Positions 8,070 to 16,650 of a DNA stretch of 33,811 nucleotides are shown piece after piece. The notes beneath the pieces are model-generated. The model was given only the letters and a program-made list of their open reading frames with translations, was not told where the DNA came from and did not search any database. Numbering within the stretch: the stretch's first letter is position 1; the number at the start of each line of letters is the position of its first letter. The position numbers were made by a program, and so were the translations under genes. Location: positions 1 through 33,811 of the IMG/VR virus record IMGVR_UViG_3300021389_000082; one strand, given 5' to 3'. Origin of the DNA: a virus.

Positions 8070-8506
8070 TGTACACAATACAAAGAATAGTAGGAGAGGA
8101 TTTACTTCTCAATTATCAAGCAATTAAAACAGAACTAGAAAAAGCACTGGAATACTCAGATGGTGAGAGAAGTGCAGCACAAATTATACTCAATAGTGTC
8201 TCACAGCCCCAAATTTACCAGATATGGCAAGTTTATAAAGATGGTAAGGGGGTAGCACTAGGTTCAACAAGAGTCGTCCAATACGAAGGATTTGTGGCTC
8301 TACACATAATTACATTAGCTGGTGATACTGATGGAGATTTAACAGAGTGGTCAGCTATGTTTGAACAAGAAATGAAAGACCAACCTATTGACATGTTAGA
8401 ACTAACAGGTCGCAAAGGGTTTGTAAAACAATTAGAGAAAGCAGGTTGGACTGAAAGGTATACAACTATGCGCAAGTTAATCAAGGAGAAAGCCAATGGC
8501 GAATAG
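8069..8506 (+). CDS. GNAT-fold protein, T7 gp13 (internal virion protein A)-like
   Basis: 145 residues starting at TAATG. The pattern is that of a degenerate acetyltransferase fold: a strand and helix start, a central strand pair (YQIWQVYKD, VALHIITLAG), and a C-terminal ELTGRKGFVKQLEKAGWTERYTTMRKLI, which matches the end of GNAT domains. T7 gp13 has the same fold, size and place in the genome, just before the gp14-like gene. A clear acetyl-CoA binding Q/RxxGxG/A loop is not visible, so enzymatic activity is doubtful. It overlaps the next gene by 11 bases. Confidence 0.72.
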   Translation: MYTIQRIVGEDLLLNYQAIKTELEKALEYSDGERSAAQIILNSVSQPQIYQIWQVYKDGKGVALGSTRVVQYEGFVALHIITLAGDTDGDLTEWSAMFEQEMKDQPIDMLELTGRKGFVKQLEKAGWTERYTTMRKLIKEKANGE

Positions 8507-9095
8507 TACAATGACATCAATAACATCTTATGCAGATGATTATAAAGATCAAGCCAAAAAGATATTAGATGATGCTCAGAATCTTTACGATACTGGACAG
8601 CTAGGTAATGTTGCTGGGTTTACACAAGCACAGACAGATGCACAAGCTGCTGGTTTGGCTGCGGGTCAAGCACAGATAGGTCTTGAAGGTCAGCTTGCAG
8701 GCATGGCTGGTCAGACTGATTTGTCTGGTATGAGACAGCAAGCCAAGAATGAAGCGTTACAAGCTTTAGGTTTGAATGCTGCTGCAGCTGGACGTATGGG
8801 AGGCATTGGTGGCTCTCGGCAGTTTATAAATAATCAATCGATAGCTAATGATTTAGCAGCATCGTTTGGTCAAATAGACATGCAAAGACAACAAATGGAT
8901 GTTGCAAATACACAAGCAGCATTACAAGCACAAGGCACAGGTGCTGGGCAAATGGCACAGATTGGTCAAGCTCAACAGCAACAACAACAGAATGTTAATG
9001 ATGCTGGTTATACTGGACTAACACAATTAGGTGAAATGTTTTCTAATATTGCATCTAAGAAAACGAGAACAGAGTCAGACCAAGGAGGTAAATAA
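8496..9095 (+). CDS. Internal virion protein, T7 gp14/P22 gp7-like
   Basis: 199 residues, Ala/Gln/Gly-rich, almost entirely helical by composition, with repeated AQAAGLAAGQAQ and a QAQQQQQQN run. Residues 75-110 (GMRQQAKNEALQALGLNAAAAGRMGGIGGS) carry a small-residue helix that could insert in membranes. Gene position between the gp13-like protein and the large internal proteins, size and composition fit the pilot or DNA-transfer protein class (T7 gp14, P22 gp7), which leaves the capsid and enters the cell envelope at infection. A ribosome binding site (AAGGAG) precedes the ATG. Confidence 0.72.
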   Translation: MANSTMTSITSYADDYKDQAKKILDDAQNLYDTGQLGNVAGFTQAQTDAQAAGLAAGQAQIGLEGQLAGMAGQTDLSGMRQQAKNEALQALGLNAAAAGRMGGIGGSRQFINNQSIANDLAASFGQIDMQRQQMDVANTQAALQAQGTGAGQMAQIGQAQQQQQQNVNDAGYTGLTQLGEMFSNIASKKTRTESDQGGK

Positions 9096-9610
9096 TGCAT
9101 CCAAGAATGATGGGACCATTAGGTATGTTTGGTATAGCTGAGTCACAAGTGGAAAGAATTGGATACAATCCTTTAGAAGCGTCTAACCCAATGGGTGAAC
9201 CTATGTCTGGAGGTGGCGGTGGTGGTTTTGGTTTTTCATTAGGTGGACCACAAAGAATTAATCAAGGTTTTGCAGAAAAAGATTATGTAGGATTTGACGA
9301 CCATTACACTGGTGCTGGAAGAAGAGGTGCGGGTTCTTATGGTTTTGGTGGTAGTAATTATAATGTTGAAGCATATAAAAAATTAAGTCCAGTAGAGCAA
9401 AAAGCATTTACAGATGATTATATGAAAAACAATAGATATTCTAATGTTACTATGGGAAGCAAATGGGCAAAACCAGTAGCAGCACCATTGGCTTCTAGAG
9501 TTATTGTTGGTGGTAGAGGAAGAGGTGGAAGAGGTGGAGTTACAAGAGTTTCTAGAAGTACACCTTCTAATAGTTATTCAAATTATAGCAGAAGAGTAGG
9601 GAGCAGATAA
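9095..9610 (+). CDS. Gly-rich basic virion protein with RGG-like tail
   Basis: 171 residues starting at TAATG. Three parts are visible: a Met/Gly-rich opening (1-60, with GGGGGFGFSLGG), a small folded middle around VEAYKKLSPVEQKAFTDDYM (about 90-112), and a basic tail (about 137-171) with GGRGRGGRGG and closing SNYSRRVGSR. RGG-like tails bind nucleic acids in other systems, so contact with packaged DNA or a role in ejection is plausible. No family is recognised. It sits inside the internal virion protein series and probably belongs to the particle. Confidence 0.7.
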   Translation: MHPRMMGPLGMFGIAESQVERIGYNPLEASNPMGEPMSGGGGGGFGFSLGGPQRINQGFAEKDYVGFDDHYTGAGRRGAGSYGFGGSNYNVEAYKKLSPVEQKAFTDDYMKNNRYSNVTMGSKWAKPVAAPLASRVIVGGRGRGGRGGVTRVSRSTPSNSYSNYSRRVGSR

Positions 9611-10227
9611 TGGCAAATGTATACGCACCGTTATATAATAGTTTGCAAGCTAGAGGTAGGATGTCTCCGCTTGGTCAACCTGCAGCTATCAGACCTTATG
9701 AAAAGAAAAAAGGTTTAGGTGAAAAAGCAGCAGGTGCATTAGGTCAAATGATATCTGATAGTATGGCTCCAGCAAAAAAACCATCAACATCTGAGCGTCT
9801 TGCAAGAGCAAAAAAGAAAGACAAAGAACTTAGAAGTGCTTTACAAAATCAAAAAAGTATTGACCAGCAACCAAAAGTAATGCAGGCTCCTTATGTTCAA
9901 GTAGGAACTGACGCAGAAGGAAATAAAGTTTTTGGATTTCCTGAAGGTGATGAATACAAAATACCAACTAGACCAGTAGGACGAGCAACACCAGGACCTA
10001 GTTTGTTAGAACAAGAATGGTTTCATAACAGAGCATTGATTCAAAATTTACAAGGTGAAAGTGGAGAAAGAACAAGCGGGTTTAGTGATCCAAAATTAAA
10101 CAATCAATTAATATATGATAATTATGTTATGCCAGACAGATGGGATGATTTTACTCAACCAGTGGGTCAAACAAACGATCCTGTAAGAAATTTTCTATCT
10201 AGTCTTTCTAAAATGGGATTAAATTAA
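9610..10227 (+). CDS. Hypothetical virion-associated protein
   Basis: 205 residues starting at TAATG. The N-terminal half is basic and probably disordered or helical (EKKKGLGEKAAGALGQMI, then SERLARAKKKDKELRSALQNQ). The middle has a small beta motif (APYVQVGTDAEGNKVFGFPEGDEYKIP). The C-terminal part is polar with aromatic residues. No signal peptide, membrane helix or recognisable motif. A placement between the gp14-like and large internal proteins suggests a structural or ejection-related role. Confidence 0.68.
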   Translation: MANVYAPLYNSLQARGRMSPLGQPAAIRPYEKKKGLGEKAAGALGQMISDSMAPAKKPSTSERLARAKKKDKELRSALQNQKSIDQQPKVMQAPYVQVGTDAEGNKVFGFPEGDEYKIPTRPVGRATPGPSLLEQEWFHNRALIQNLQGESGERTSGFSDPKLNNQLIYDNYVMPDRWDDFTQPVGQTNDPVRNFLSSLSKMGLN

Positions 10228-10238
10228 AGGAGAGTTAC

Positions 10239-12488
10239 ATGACTTTTGAAGAATGGGATGCAATAACTCCTGACTATGGACAGCCCGGTGGTTACATAAA
10301 TGGCATGGGAAGTACTATGACTATACCTAGTACAAGAGAATCTAGATTAAGAGATTATCAAAATTCTTTATCACCACAAGCTATAGATGAAATAGTTACA
10401 AATGTTATGCAAAGAGATGAACCTACTTTATTAACAAATGAGTTTGGTGCTGTATTAGATAGTCCTGAAATTATTGCAGGTTCTCCAGACAAAGCAAAGT
10501 TTGAAGTGTCTATAGCAAATGATGGCGCTATAGAAACTAAATCACAGACTACTATGTCAAACGGTGATACTACTGAAATAAAAAACAAAACACAAAATGA
10601 TACAGACAAAAGTATTTTAGATACTGTATTAGCAACTTTAGGTATTGGAGAAGCTAAAGCATCAACTGATAGTGGTTCTTTTATTACAAGCACAGATCAA
10701 TTAGAAACGCCAGCTCCTACTGGAGTTTACGAGTCAGATTATTTTGATGATGTAAGTGGCGAATTAATTAAGAGTAGCGCAATTGATCCTAAGCAAGATA
10801 ATTTAACTTCTGAATTATTTGATGGTACATACAATCCTGATTTATACGAGAATCCTAAATATGTTATAGATGGCTCTGGAGCTTTTGTTCCAAATCCAAA
10901 CTATGATCCAGAAGCTGGTCAAGGAGCAAAAAGTTCTGCATATCCTGATACACCTGAAGGTAATCTTAATAGAGTTATTGCAAAGACACCTTACGATGAA
11001 ACGCAGTCTGTTATGGCAGCTCTTAAAATAGATACAGACACACCAATAACAGCTGAAAGTTTTATAGCAGAATTAGAAAGACAAAAAGAATTAAAAAAAA
11101 TAGCAGAGAGTTCTATTTTAGATACAACTGAATTACCAATTGTCACTGAAGATAAATCAAAAGCAACTGGAGAAGAAAAAGAAGCAACAAAAGATATGGT
11201 TCAAGAAGCTGTTCAAGTTATTGCTAGCGAGCAGCCAAATGAATTAACTCGTTTAAATGATTTTGCTTTGTGGGCTGATGGTGTTTCTGATGACCAAGCT
11301 ATAAGAGAAGCTGAAGCTGTATTAGAACAAATTGCAAATGCACCTACAGTAACTGACAGGTTTAAAAAAGCAATGGGTGTGGCTTTTGGAGCTATGTTAT
11401 TTGGAGATGATTTTGTTACAGCAATGAACACAGGACTAGGGGTAGTCGCTGATGATTATTCAGCAGAAGCAACCGCAGCTCAAGAAGCAAGAGATGCACA
11501 AATAGAATTGCAACAAGAAATAGCTAAAGAGCAAAGAGCTTTACAAAACGATTTGTTTAAAGCTGATTACAATTCTTCAAGAGATGCACAAGAAGCAATT
11601 ACAAAAATGATTGCAGAATATGAAATGAAACTTCCTGAAGAAGAACGTAAGGCAGCAGCTAATAGAATGAAAGAAAACATTGCTGCTGGTAGAGTTATTA
11701 TGGAAGACACTATCAACTCTATAGGTGAAGATAAAGCAAACTTTATTGATTTAGATGGAGAGTGGGCAGGTTTATTAGTTGCACTTGAAGAATCAAAACC
11801 AGCAGGGTTTTCAGTAGATGTAACAGAGCCGTTGCAAAGAGCAGCTTTAAATGGTTTGTTTAGAAAATATATAACTGAACAAAAATCTATGAGTGAGTAT
11901 GGAAATAAAGCAGCTCCTCTTGCATCTTATGCACAAGAATTCTTTATTAAGAATGAGCTAAGAGAGTTTACTGAAGGCATGGGTGCTATTGATCCTAATA
12001 TAGTTTCACCATCAAGAGCTTATCTAGAAGACAGACCATTTATTGGTCCAATGAATGCAGATGGTGTAAGGACCAAACAAGTTTATGTTGGTAATTCTAA
12101 AGAGTTAGGACCACTTATTAAGGCTGGAACTGAAGCTACTCAACAACTTGGTACAGAAATAGAAAAATTAGGAGCTTCTGGTTTAGGTGAAAGAGGCACA
12201 ACTATTCTTTTGTATAAAGATTACACCGACTTTATGAAACAATCTTTTGACAAAGGTGATGGTGTATTTGAAACAATGGAAAAAGTTGCTTATCAAAAAG
12301 GTTGGGGTCCATTTACACAATTTGTTTTAGTTCACATGAAAAACAAGTTAACTCTTGACAATATAGGTAAAAACTTTGATTCTTTGTTAGCAAATGAATC
12401 AGAAGAAATTGATGTTAGAGCTTTGAAAATGTATATGGAAACTGGAGCTTACGATTTAGAACAAATAAAACGTGAGCTAAACAAATAA
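10239..12488 (+). CDS. Large internal virion protein (749 aa)
   Basis: 749 residues, preceded by AAGGAG. The first 400 residues are acidic, low in aromatic residues and likely extended. At about 325-550 there is a long helical region (SAEATAAQEARDAQIELQQ, EERKAAANRMKENIAAGR) typical of coiled coils. A globular C-terminal part follows (GAIDPNIVSPSRAYLEDRPF, then ERGTTILLYKDYTDF, YQKGWGPFTQFVLVHMKNK). I find no transglycosylase, peptidase or nuclease motif. Its place, first of three ever larger proteins, corresponds to T7 gp15 or an equivalent ejection protein, but sequence similarity to gp15 is not evident. Confidence 0.7.
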   Translation: MTFEEWDAITPDYGQPGGYINGMGSTMTIPSTRESRLRDYQNSLSPQAIDEIVTNVMQRDEPTLLTNEFGAVLDSPEIIAGSPDKAKFEVSIANDGAIETKSQTTMSNGDTTEIKNKTQNDTDKSILDTVLATLGIGEAKASTDSGSFITSTDQLETPAPTGVYESDYFDDVSGELIKSSAIDPKQDNLTSELFDGTYNPDLYENPKYVIDGSGAFVPNPNYDPEAGQGAKSSAYPDTPEGNLNRVIAKTPYDETQSVMAALKIDTDTPITAESFIAELERQKELKKIAESSILDTTELPIVTEDKSKATGEEKEATKDMVQEAVQVIASEQPNELTRLNDFALWADGVSDDQAIREAEAVLEQIANAPTVTDRFKKAMGVAFGAMLFGDDFVTAMNTGLGVVADDYSAEATAAQEARDAQIELQQEIAKEQRALQNDLFKADYNSSRDAQEAITKMIAEYEMKLPEEERKAAANRMKENIAAGRVIMEDTINSIGEDKANFIDLDGEWAGLLVALEESKPAGFSVDVTEPLQRAALNGLFRKYITEQKSMSEYGNKAAPLASYAQEFFIKNELREFTEGMGAIDPNIVSPSRAYLEDRPFIGPMNADGVRTKQVYVGNSKELGPLIKAGTEATQQLGTEIEKLGASGLGERGTTILLYKDYTDFMKQSFDKGDGVFETMEKVAYQKGWGPFTQFVLVHMKNKLTLDNIGKNFDSLLANESEEIDVRALKMYMETGAYDLEQIKRELNK

Positions 12489-12496
12489 GGAGTCAC

Positions 12497-15400
12497 ATGG
12501 CTACTGAAATACAACGTTCGAAAAGAATTAATGCTTTGCTAGATATACTTCCAGAGGTTCGCACAGTTGATGCAGATACAGTTCTTGATGATCGTGGACC
12601 AGTACGTTTTGTCAATGCTCGTGCGCCTGAAACACAACATATTATTCCTCAAGGTTTAAAAAAAGCAGAAGCTGGTGGACAGTTTTATACTGAGCTGTAC
12701 GAAAAACTTTGGAATGAATCTGGAATGAATCAGGTATATCGTACTGGCAAGAAAGGATATTATGGTCGTGACTTAGGTGGATTGCAAGATAAATACGGCA
12801 ATGACTTTATGGACAAAGCTGTCTATGAAGGCATTGCTACTCCACAAAATAAACATCAGCGTGAGCTGTATGACATGGGTTTGTTTGAAAGAGCATTTCA
12901 AACAGATATTTCTGGAGATGAAAACACAGACATATGGTCGCAAGCCAGAGACGAAATAAATGACTATCAATCGAAAACATCTATTGGTATTAGGCGTACT
13001 GCTTTAAATGAAGTTGAGTTACGTGATTATCAAGATTATTATGGAGCTACATATAGTCCGTTTTTTGATTCACAAGTACAGTTTAGACATCCCGGTAGAA
13101 CATTAGATAATGAATCGACATCTGATTTTGCTGGAGGTTGGTTACAAGGATGGGGTGGAATAAAAGAAAGTTTAAACAACGCAATCTCTTTAGGTGGAGA
13201 TGTAATTGGTAGTCAGTATATGTTTGACAGAGGTCAAATAAGAGCTGATGAATCTGCATATAGATTGTCACAAATGCCTAGAATCAAAAATGATTTTACT
13301 CAAATAGAAAACTTTGGTGATTTTGTTGATTGGGCACAAACATCTACTGGCGTAGCTTTGCCATACATATTAGGTATAGTTGGCTCAGCTGTTGCTGGTG
13401 CAGCAGTTACTGCTACAGCTCCAATTACTGGAATCTTAGGCACAATTTTTGGTGCTGCTTTAACTTGGCAAGCTCCAATGGCATGGATATATGCTGGTGA
13501 AGTATATGGAAACATGGAAGGTGACATGGATCAACGTAATGCTGCTATCGGATTAACTGGTGGTATTGCAATGGCATCTTTAGATAGATTAGGACTGGCT
13601 GGTATATTTAGTACTGGTCAAGTTTTAAAAAGACAAGGACTAGAAGAGGTTGCAAAGGCTTATGCAAAGAAAGAAGGTGTTGGCATAGACGAAGCACGAC
13701 TTAAAGTACAAGATGTTTTTGGAAACATTACTGTAGCTGCATTAAAAGATTTAGATACTATTGCTACATTACAAATGAGCAAAGCTGTTCTTGCAAAACA
13801 AACTGGCAAAGGAGTTTTGTTAGGTGCAGGAATAGAAGGATTAACAGAAGTTGCTCAAGAAAGTATTTCATATCAGGGTGGTAGACTAGGTACTGACGAA
13901 CAAATAAGAAAGCCTTTTGATGTAGATGAATACAAAAGAATCATGGCTAATGCAGCAGCAGGTGGTATGTTTCTTGGTGGAGCTATTAGAGGTACAACAA
14001 CTTTTACAAGTGAAGTTGGCGGATTTCAAAAGCTCAAACGTCAAGGGAAGATGGACGCTAAAGTTGAAGGCAGATATATTGGCGGACGACTTGAAGATAA
14101 CCTAGACAAAATGGTACAAAATATAGATGCTAACAAACCAAAGCATGGAACGCCACCACCAACAGCGCCATATGGCTCACCTGAGTATTACAACCAAAGA
14201 AATTCAGCAGGTGAATTAGAGTCTTCTCAAAGTATAGCAGAAGAAATAAGTGCTGAAAGAAAGAAGGGTGATTATGAAGACAAGTCTAAATGGAGAGGTG
14301 GAGCAAAAACAATTTACCAAAACTTTAAAGAGTTTCCTAAAAGGTTTACACAAAAGTTAGGTGCGTTTTGGGAAAACAAAGTATTAAACAATCCAAACAT
14401 ATCTGACAAAGGCAAAGAAGCATTTCAAATTTTACAAACAATAGCTGGCTCTGGTAAATTTTCTAGCATGCAAGGTGTTGATTTGTTTGAAATGAAAAGA
14501 ATGATGCAGTCTGGTTTGATGGCTGAGGTTAAAACAATACAAGATGATTTGTATATGTTACTTGGTGTTGGTTTAGAGGCTGGTAGATTTAATACTGGAA
14601 GAACTAAATCAGAGGCAAACAGTTTGTTTCTTGATTACTTAGATGAAAGAGCTTCTGGTAAAAGCACTACACAAGTCTCAGCCAAGTTTAAACCTTATAT
14701 TAATAAGCTAGAAGAATTACGTTTAGCTATTGGTGGTCAAGAAAAGAAAGGCACAGGTGTTACAGACAAACTTTATGATGCAGTTGATGGTTTGATTGCA
14801 CGTACTGGACCAAATAAAAAACCATTTTGGTTTCAAAAAAGTAAGCGTCTTAAAAAAGATACTGTACTTGAAAACAAAGATGAGTTTATTAAAACATTAG
14901 AAGACAATGGTTGGACATCTGAACAAGCAACAGATTTTTTTGACATGATTGAAAATGGTCCTACTGGTTATGACTTGAGCACAGTACATGAGTTAGGTTT
15001 TATGAACTTTCCGTCTAAGTCTTTAAGAACTGGTAAAGGAATTCTTGAAGATGTATTTGGAGATGACTCTAAGTTTTTAGAAAACGATCCGTTTCAAAGG
15101 CTTATGGAAAACATTCAAGAACAAACTAACTATGCAATAGATAGAAGATATCTGGGTGAGAATGGAAACAACATAAACATTTTGCTTAAAATAATTAAAG
15201 ATGAAATGGGTGGTGATTGGGATTCACGTATTGCTACACACTTTATGGATTATATTGCAGCAAGTCGTGGTGATTATAGAAGATTAAAAAGTAAAAAACT
15301 TGAAAGACTTATAGGTCATATTACTTTCTTTAATACTTTTGGTCATCTTGATTTATCAGCATTAGCGTCAACACCGGAAGCAGCAATTGTTTTGCTCGGT

Positions 15401-16639
15401 GCAAAAAATGATAAGAAGCTTATGCCTATGATTGCTAAAGGTGTTGAAGAGTTTTCACAAAAATTACGCAATGATATTAGTGACAACTGGTCATATATAA
15501 ATCCAAAGTCTGGTGTTACTCGTGATAAATATCTTAGAAATTTAATAGACTTTTATAGATATGGTTATGACACTGGTGCACATGGTGCAATTGGACAGGT
15601 TGGTATTGATGAAGCTGTGTATAAAGCATCAAAAGTAAAAGAAGCTGTTATGAAAGCATTCTTTTCTGTTAACTTGTTAAAAGTTTATACAGATGCTACA
15701 AGAGTAGGTCGTCTGTCGCTTGCCAATGATATGATATTTGGTGATTTTGAAATCATATCAATGTTTCCTGAAGGCAGCGCAGAAAGAAGTTCAGGTTTAT
15801 ATATAGATGCATTTGAAAGATTAAGAGAGTTAAATATTGATCCTGTTCCTGCAGCAGAAACATACAAGGTTATGGTTGACCTAGCAAAAAGAAAGTTAGG
15901 TGAGGGTGCAGACCCTGAAGCTATCTATGAAACAATGATTCAGTACAATCCAGACTTTATGAAGACTATGGATATTGCACGAGTTAGTTTTATTGATAAT
16001 GCTATTGCTCATCCAACAGCTATGAATAGACCTATATGGTATTCTAATCCTGCATATAGAATCTTTACTCAGTATAATGGTTTTATGTCTGTGTTTACTG
16101 CACAGCTTCTTCCTAAAATTTGGAGAAGAATTAAACGTGGCGATCCTACTGCACGATACAATGCTGTAGCTGTAGCTGCTTCAATGATTGCATTAGGTTT
16201 TCTTAATCAAATGTTAAAAGATGAATGGAAGTATGATGGTGCACCGGGTTGGATTACTACTAAAGGTTATGTTCAAAGAGGTATATCATCTTCAGGTTTA
16301 ATTGGAACACCAGAAAGATTGTTATCTGCTATCAGTCCAATTTACGACATGAGTAAAACATGGAATGAAAGTAGAATGGATAATATTTTAAGAAGAGCTG
16401 GTCATGCAATTACAGAAGGACTTGGTCCAACGTATGCACATGGTGAGCAATTAAGCAAGATATTTTTAAATCAACTTGAAGGTAATAAGAAAATGAGAAA
16501 CTTTTATCTTTCAAAAGAAATACCTTTCTTAGGTAAGTTAAAAGACTTCAAAGATTATAATCTTGGAGTAAATGATTCTGGTATGGATTTAAATGAAACA
16601 TTAAAAAATTCTATACCAACTATTAGATATCCGTTATAA
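12497..16639 (+). CDS. Giant internal virion protein with N-terminal staphylococcal-nuclease-like domain
   Basis: 1380 residues after a good binding site (AAGGAG). Residues 20-130 follow the staphylococcal nuclease pattern: VDADT (D27 for D21), VRF (R37 for R35), APE (E45 for E43), YYGRDLGGL (R91 for R87) and AVYEGIA. The position of metal ligand D40 is Arg (R42), so activity is uncertain. A hydrophobic Ala/Gly-rich region at about 283-337 and weaker ones near 445-500 (KGVLLGAGIEGLTEVAQES, ANAAAGGMFLGGAI) could insert in or span membranes. The rest is helical, and the C-terminal part (around 1180-1290) carries RPIWYSNPAYRIFTQYNGF and an AVAVAASMIALGFLNQML helix. The order of domains suggests an ejected protein that passes the envelope with the DNA. 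No lytic transglycosylase motif is seen. Confidence 0.78.
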   Translation: MATEIQRSKRINALLDILPEVRTVDADTVLDDRGPVRFVNARAPETQHIIPQGLKKAEAGGQFYTELYEKLWNESGMNQVYRTGKKGYYGRDLGGLQDKYGNDFMDKAVYEGIATPQNKHQRELYDMGLFERAFQTDISGDENTDIWSQARDEINDYQSKTSIGIRRTALNEVELRDYQDYYGATYSPFFDSQVQFRHPGRTLDNESTSDFAGGWLQGWGGIKESLNNAISLGGDVIGSQYMFDRGQIRADESAYRLSQMPRIKNDFTQIENFGDFVDWAQTSTGVALPYILGIVGSAVAGAAVTATAPITGILGTIFGAALTWQAPMAWIYAGEVYGNMEGDMDQRNAAIGLTGGIAMASLDRLGLAGIFSTGQVLKRQGLEEVAKAYAKKEGVGIDEARLKVQDVFGNITVAALKDLDTIATLQMSKAVLAKQTGKGVLLGAGIEGLTEVAQESISYQGGRLGTDEQIRKPFDVDEYKRIMANAAAGGMFLGGAIRGTTTFTSEVGGFQKLKRQGKMDAKVEGRYIGGRLEDNLDKMVQNIDANKPKHGTPPPTAPYGSPEYYNQRNSAGELESSQSIAEEISAERKKGDYEDKSKWRGGAKTIYQNFKEFPKRFTQKLGAFWENKVLNNPNISDKGKEAFQILQTIAGSGKFSSMQGVDLFEMKRMMQSGLMAEVKTIQDDLYMLLGVGLEAGRFNTGRTKSEANSLFLDYLDERASGKSTTQVSAKFKPYINKLEELRLAIGGQEKKGTGVTDKLYDAVDGLIARTGPNKKPFWFQKSKRLKKDTVLENKDEFIKTLEDNGWTSEQATDFFDMIENGPTGYDLSTVHELGFMNFPSKSLRTGKGILEDVFGDDSKFLENDPFQRLMENIQEQTNYAIDRRYLGENGNNINILLKIIKDEMGGDWDSRIATHFMDYIAASRGDYRRLKSKKLERLIGHITFFNTFGHLDLSALASTPEAAIVLLGAKNDKKLMPMIAKGVEEFSQKLRNDISDNWSYINPKSGVTRDKYLRNLIDFYRYGYDTGAHGAIGQVGIDEAVYKASKVKEAVMKAFFSVNLLKVYTDATRVGRLSLANDMIFGDFEIISMFPEGSAERSSGLYIDAFERLRELNIDPVPAAETYKVMVDLAKRKLGEGADPEAIYETMIQYNPDFMKTMDIARVSFIDNAIAHPTAMNRPIWYSNPAYRIFTQYNGFMSVFTAQLLPKIWRRIKRGDPTARYNAVAVAASMIALGFLNQMLKDEWKYDGAPGWITTKGYVQRGISSSGLIGTPERLLSAISPIYDMSKTWNESRMDNILRRAGHAITEGLGPTYAHGEQLSKIFLNQLEGNKKMRNFYLSKEIPFLGKLKDFKDYNLGVNDSGMDLNETLKNSIPTIRYPL

Positions 16640-16650
16640 AGGAGTTATAA

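Noticed and set aside
8069-8506. Active acetyltransferase
   Set aside because: The fold pattern fits GNAT, but no acetyl-CoA binding loop is seen; a structural T7 gp13-like role is more likely.
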